DNA of 64,000 bases from an uncultured Planococcus sp. Lineage in GTDB: Bacteria; Bacillota; Bacilli; Bacillales_A; Planococcaceae. The position numbers and the translations under genes are program-made. Each line of letters opens with the position of its first letter. Position 1 is the first letter of the stretch. The stretch is from assembly GCA_947502505.1 (NCBI GenBank), contig CANNAE010000001.1:363265-427264 (forward strand), given 5' to 3'. Under the pieces are notes generated by a model, which ran no database searches, was not told where the DNA came from, and was given only the letters and a program-made list of their open reading frames with translations. This document shows positions 60,801-64,000 of this stretch, one piece after another.

Positions 60801-61330
60801 AGCGCTGGCTCGGGGAGCAGGCGGAACCGGCAGGCGTGCTCTATTTCCATATGCACAATCCGATGCTCAAGATGACAAAGCTGCTAACTGCAGAAGAATT
60901 GGAAGAGGAACTGGCGAAGTCGTTCAAGATGAACGGCCTGGTGGTGGAAGACCCGGAAGTCATCCAGGCAATGGATGACCAGATCGATGGCTACTCGAAC
61001 GTCATCCCAGTCCGTTTGAATAAAAACGGGTCGGTCTCAAAAGGCTCTTCAAAAACGGTTGAAAAAGACGATATGGAAACCATCCGTGAATTTGTGCGCA
61101 AAAAACATCAAGGCGCGGGCAATGGCATTCTGGATGGCAATACAGACGTGTCCCCTTACCGTTTAAAAGACGATACACCCTGCCAATTTTGCAATTTCCG
61201 CGCGGTGTGCCAATTCGACCCGAGCGACCCGGACCAGACATACCGCAAATTGCCGGTGTTGAATTCTGAACAGGCAGTGGAAAAAATACGCAAGGAGGTA
61301 AGCCCGAATGATACCGAAAAAACCGAATGA
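57854..61330 (+). CDS. addB: Helicase-nuclease subunit AddB
   Basis: An 1158-residue subunit of the AddAB helicase-nuclease that processes double-strand breaks and recognises Chi. The N-terminus has Walker A VYGRAGTGKTRF in an otherwise degenerate helicase, whose later part includes VFIIGATDGVLPQR. The C-terminal nuclease domain has GRIDRID and VVDYKSSKQGLDL (catalytic Asp/Lys). The iron-sulfur cluster cysteines are one at SCHFAHYAAYG and three in CQFCNFRAVC. ATG at 57854 behind AAAAGGGG; a GTG at 57845 is open. It overlaps addA by 23 bases. Confidence 0.95.
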   Translation: MSLRIVYGRAGTGKTRFVQQEIADSLKDQADGDPIFLIVPDQMSFSTEYRLSASYGMNGMIRAQAVTFKRLAWRVLQEVGGISRKEIDTFGYRMLIRSLLEEHKDDFNLFRRAAGKRGFTDQIEQLIKEFSRYCIDCDELGTIRSSLETAGAPRTLQDKAADLELILLEIDRRLGKVFVDSEGHLGLLSEKIRHSETIKQSAIYIDGFVSFTAREFQIIEELLKYAKSVTIVLPMDDASSTQDEQSLFYQSAVTASRLTDLAASEGIELEPEVYMQEPKRFMNEELLHVERFIETFPAPSIQGQGAVELVEASNRRAEIHELARSIRQQVMDGCRYHDIAVLYRQPEVYDELINTIFPQYEIPYFISQKKSMLHHPLIEFSRSALEAVIGNYAYEPIFRALKTDLFFPEGNVAKWRERGDQLENFVLANGIYGERWFDDKRWVYKKYRGLEFHSGIQTDEELALQMELQTVRDVVRDPLERLKTRLSDCVTGRDFATALFQFVEELDVYSKIQLLKDKEEADHQLLAATEHEQAWNQWVGVLDQFVLMFGDKELDLQSAARILDEGFETLEFSRIPPSLDQVTVAKMDLARLMDIRSVFIIGATDGVLPQRIEHEGLLTDAEREWFQKIGIELAPSSRMRLMDETYMAYRSFSSASERLSVSYPIADEEGKALLPSLYIRKIADLLQLEPKLAAIGPEELHEPDALEYISHPRATLSHLAAQIRSGELTGQWQAVLDYYREDPLWSSVIQQVFKPLSHAKAEKLSEEIAESLYGAPIASSVSRIETYHSCHFAHYAAYGLKLEERSQYRLAAPAMGDLFHAAIKWISDEVMQLGVSWSSLSKEQCADLAKRAIEQLSPYFVNQILLSSHRYRYIQYKLEGIIRQTAFMLSKHAQVSGFVPVALEVGFGTKEAIPPLDIPLERGRKMNVRGRIDRIDSTDIGGKPYLRVVDYKSSKQGLDLGEVYHGLALQTFTYLDVALTHSKRWLGEQAEPAGVLYFHMHNPMLKMTKLLTAEELEEELAKSFKMNGLVVEDPEVIQAMDDQIDGYSNVIPVRLNKNGSVSKGSSKTVEKDDMETIREFVRKKHQGAGNGILDGNTDVSPYRLKDDTPCQFCNFRAVCQFDPSDPDQTYRKLPVLNSEQAVEKIRKEVSPNDTEKTE

Positions 61331-64000
61331 TGCCACATGGACGGATGAACAATGGCAGGCGATATGGGCAAAGGGGCAAGATATGCTCGTCTCGGCTGCG
61401 GCAGGTTCCGGGAAGACGGCTGTCCTGATCAACCGGATGATCGAAAAAGTACTCGATGAAAAAGATCCGATATCGGTCGATGAGTTGCTGGTCGTTACCT
61501 TCACCAACGCTTCCGCTGCGGAAATGCGCCATCGCATGTCTGCAGCTTTGGAACAGGCAGTCGCCGCGCAGCCGGAATCTGTTCATTTGAAAAAGCAGCT
61601 TCGGCTGATCAATAAAGCCCAAATTTCAACTTTGCATTCGTTTTGCCTGCAAGTCGTGAAGCAATACGCATATCTATTGGAGATCGACCCGGGCTTCCGC
61701 ATCGCTGGAGATACGGAAGCGGCATTATTGCGCGATGATGTGATGGAAGCAGTGCTCGAATCCGCTTATGAAGGACAACGGCGCGAGAAGGTCTATAGGC
61801 TCGCCGACAGTTTCACTTCTGACCGCAGCGACCAGGCGATGGAGATCTTGCTCGGCAAGTTATACGATTATTCACGCGTACACCCTGAACCGGAGGCGTG
61901 GCTTGAACAATTGCCGAAGCTATACGATGTACCGGAACATGCGACGATCGATGAGTTGCCATTCATGGAAGATTTGAAGATGACGATACGTCATAGTTTC
62001 GAAGCGGCACTCGATTTACTTGATGAAGGATGGGAATTGGCCACACAACCGGACGGGCCGAATATACTGGAAGAGAATTTCCGGATGGATGCCACGCTGA
62101 TCCGTGCCGCACTCGATGCACTGGATGAATCCTGGGCGTCGCTTCACGCATACGCGCGAAACATTAAATGGGAACGGTTGGCTTCCGTGAAAAAGGATAG
62201 CTGCGACCCGCAATTGGCAGAACAAGCAAAAGCGCGGAGAAACGAAGCGAAAAAGCTGTTCAATGACGTAAAAGATGGCTATTTCACGCGCGCCCCCGAG
62301 CGCCTGCTTGAGGAAATGCGCGAAATGGCTCCGCTCATGCGGACATTGGTCGATTTGACAAAACGTTTTGCAGAAGATTATAAAGCCCTTAAAATCGACC
62401 GCGGGTTAGTGGATTTCTCGGATTTGGAGCATTATGCACTGGAAATCCTCAGCGAGGGCGGACAAGCTTCAGCCATAGCTCAGGATTACCGAATCCGTTT
62501 CAAGGAAGTTTTGGTCGATGAATACCAGGATACGAACATGCTACAAGAGACGATACTCGGCCTTGTAAAATCCGGGTCTGAACAAGACGGCAATTTATTT
62601 ATGGTGGGGGATGTAAAACAGTCCATCTACCGCTTCCGGCTGGCAGAACCGATGTTGTTCCTTGGCAAGTATTCCCGCTTTAGCCGGGAAGCGGACGAGA
62701 CGGGCTTGCGAATCGACTTGAACGCCAATTTCAGGAGCCGCAAGGAAGTGCTCGATGGCACGAATTACATCTTTTCGCAGATCATGGGTGAGCGCGTCGG
62801 CGAAATCAGCTATGACGAAGACGCGGCATTAAAGCCGAAAGCCCCATATCCCGAACAAGATGTGCCGATCCATTTGACGTTGATCCATGAACCGGAAACT
62901 GAAGAAGGGGAAGAGACGTCTGTAGATATGGACAAATCGCAATGGGAAGCCCGTTGGATCGCGCAGAAAATCCGCCAGATGATGGATGCTGGAACGCTTG
63001 TTCACGATCCGTGGAGCGGAAAAGAACGCCCGCTTGAATATCGGGACATTGTCGTATTGATGCGTTCAATGACTTGGTCAGGTGACTTTTCCGATGAATT
63101 CAAAATGGCTGGCGTCCCGCTCTATGCAGAATTGAGCGGCGGTTATTTCGATGCTCTCGAAGTGATGATCATGCTCAATACTTTGCGCGTCATCGATAAC
63201 CCGTACCAGGATATTCCGCTAGCCGCCGTTTTGCGCGCGCCATTTTTCGGCCTTCAGGAAAATGAGCTGGCAGCGATTCGCCTGGCAGATGCAAAAGGCA
63301 CTTTCTATGATGCGTTGAAAGCATTCATCCGCATCGGCACGATGGAAGACGCTACACGGGTCAAACTGTCCCGTTTTACGAACAGCCTTCGCACGTGGCG
63401 GGATTTAGCGCGCAGGGGGTCGTTATCGGAATTAATATGGAAAGTTTACCTGGACACGAATTATTACGAGATGGCGGGTGCCATGTCGAACGGCAAACAG
63501 CGCCAGGCAAATTTGCGTGCCCTTCATGACCGAGCGCTCGAATACGAAAAAACCGCTTTTCGCGGCTTGTTCCGGTTCCTGCGTTTTATCGACCGCATGA
63601 GAGAGCGCGGCGATGACCTTGGGACAGCGAAATCGTTGAGCGAAAAGGAAAACGTCGTCCGGCTGATGACTGTCCACAAGTCGAAGGGCTTGGAGTTTCC
63701 GGTCGTGTTTTTCGCAGGCACGGGACGGCCATTCAATGAAATGGATTTCCACAAACCGTATTTATTCGATCAGCAATACGGGCTTGCGGTCAAGGCTGTC
63801 AACCCGGATACGCGCATTGAATACACCTCGCTGCCCTATCTTGCCGTTAAAGAGATGAAGCAATTGCAGATGAGGGCTGAAGAAATGCGGGTTTTGTATG
63901 TGGCAATGACGCGGGCGAAAGAACGTCTCTATTTAACCGCCTCTGTCAAAGACATCGACCGCTTGTTCGAAAAATGGAAGACCGCTTCCGGCGATGTGCT
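61308..64000 (+). CDS. addA: Helicase-nuclease subunit AddA (3' end beyond the window)
   Basis: The first 897 codons of the UvrD-like helicase-nuclease subunit AddA; the C-terminal nuclease domain is not in the window. Helicase motifs are SAAAGSGKTAVLINRM (Walker A), TFTNASAAEMRHRM, VDFSDLEHYAL, VLVDEYQDTN (motif II), FRLAEPMLF, FRSRKEVLD, LMTVHKSKGLEFPVVFF (motif V) and VLYVAMTRAKERLYL (motif VI). The start is the ATG at 61308 behind AAGGAGG, inside the end of addB, which couples their synthesis. No stop occurs before 64000. Confidence 0.96.
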   Translation, partial: MIPKKPNDATWTDEQWQAIWAKGQDMLVSAAAGSGKTAVLINRMIEKVLDEKDPISVDELLVVTFTNASAAEMRHRMSAALEQAVAAQPESVHLKKQLRLINKAQISTLHSFCLQVVKQYAYLLEIDPGFRIAGDTEAALLRDDVMEAVLESAYEGQRREKVYRLADSFTSDRSDQAMEILLGKLYDYSRVHPEPEAWLEQLPKLYDVPEHATIDELPFMEDLKMTIRHSFEAALDLLDEGWELATQPDGPNILEENFRMDATLIRAALDALDESWASLHAYARNIKWERLASVKKDSCDPQLAEQAKARRNEAKKLFNDVKDGYFTRAPERLLEEMREMAPLMRTLVDLTKRFAEDYKALKIDRGLVDFSDLEHYALEILSEGGQASAIAQDYRIRFKEVLVDEYQDTNMLQETILGLVKSGSEQDGNLFMVGDVKQSIYRFRLAEPMLFLGKYSRFSREADETGLRIDLNANFRSRKEVLDGTNYIFSQIMGERVGEISYDEDAALKPKAPYPEQDVPIHLTLIHEPETEEGEETSVDMDKSQWEARWIAQKIRQMMDAGTLVHDPWSGKERPLEYRDIVVLMRSMTWSGDFSDEFKMAGVPLYAELSGGYFDALEVMIMLNTLRVIDNPYQDIPLAAVLRAPFFGLQENELAAIRLADAKGTFYDALKAFIRIGTMEDATRVKLSRFTNSLRTWRDLARRGSLSELIWKVYLDTNYYEMAGAMSNGKQRQANLRALHDRALEYEKTAFRGLFRFLRFIDRMRERGDDLGTAKSLSEKENVVRLMTVHKSKGLEFPVVFFAGTGRPFNEMDFHKPYLFDQQYGLAVKAVNPDTRIEYTSLPYLAVKEMKQLQMRAEEMRVLYVAMTRAKERLYLTASVKDIDRLFEKWKTASGDV

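Noticed and set aside
1-64000. rRNA, tRNA, insertion sequence or prophage genes
   Set aside because: Reading both strands I found no cloverleaf, rRNA segment, transposase, integrase or phage structural gene. A tRNAscan and ISfinder run would be decisive.

Overview
The window reads as chromosomal DNA of a low-to-moderate GC Gram-positive bacterium of the order Bacillales, most likely the family Planococcaceae (Planococcus or a close relative). The basis is strong Shine-Dalgarno sites, frequent TTG/GTG starts, sigma-B-like stress promoters, AddAB rather than RecBCD, and a backbone in the same order as the Bacillus subtilis block tagO - lytR - yvyE - degSU - degV - comFA/comFC - hpf - secA - prfB - yvjA - cccB - ftsEX - minJ - csbA. 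The genus call is inference; the Bacillales call is firm. I saw no rRNA or tRNA gene, insertion sequence, prophage or CRISPR array.

Left part (1-21.3 kb), metabolic. A LysM wall protein and a TRM11-like methyltransferase come first. A GlcD-type FAD oxidase is transcribed away from a GntR-dctP-dctQ-dctM-aminotransferase operon, a TRAP carboxylate uptake and catabolism unit with a clear promoter and operator-like palindromes. A RocB-like M20 peptidase and a YjlB cupin follow. An aspartokinase is divergent from hom-thrC-thrB (threonine branch). Then come a succinate-semialdehyde dehydrogenase and a three-gene unit of a multi-pass membrane protein with two M20 amidohydrolases.

Middle part (21.4-31.3 kb), accessory. 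A small winged-helix protein precedes a four-gene run: Wzz-like protein, GNAT/FemAB-like protein, an unrecognised protein and an alkyltransferase-like (ATL) protein. A C26 amidotransferase follows. On the minus strand sits the most interesting locus: an NprR-like HTH-TPR regulator followed 12 bases later by a short secreted peptide precursor carrying three copies of a 16-residue unit with the core FAAKARIPEPWS. This is a candidate RRNPP quorum-sensing pair. Sigma-B stress genes (two YflT-domain proteins, CsbD), BrnQ and a small LRV protein complete the part.

Right part (31.5-64 kb), conserved core. It covers teichoic acid initiation and attachment (TagO, LCP protein), DegS-DegU, a DnaQ-like exonuclease, a lipoprotein, DegV, the competence genes ComFA/ComFC, HPF, SecA, RF2 with its programmed frameshift, an NhaP antiporter, a YitT protein, cytochrome c551, FtsEX with an adjacent M23 hydrolase, a ResA-like thioredoxin overlapping a transsulfuration enzyme, MinJ, CsbA, AzlCD, a TVP38 protein, AddB, and AddA running off the end. 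Compared with B. subtilis, comFB and the late flagellar block between comFC and hpf are absent.
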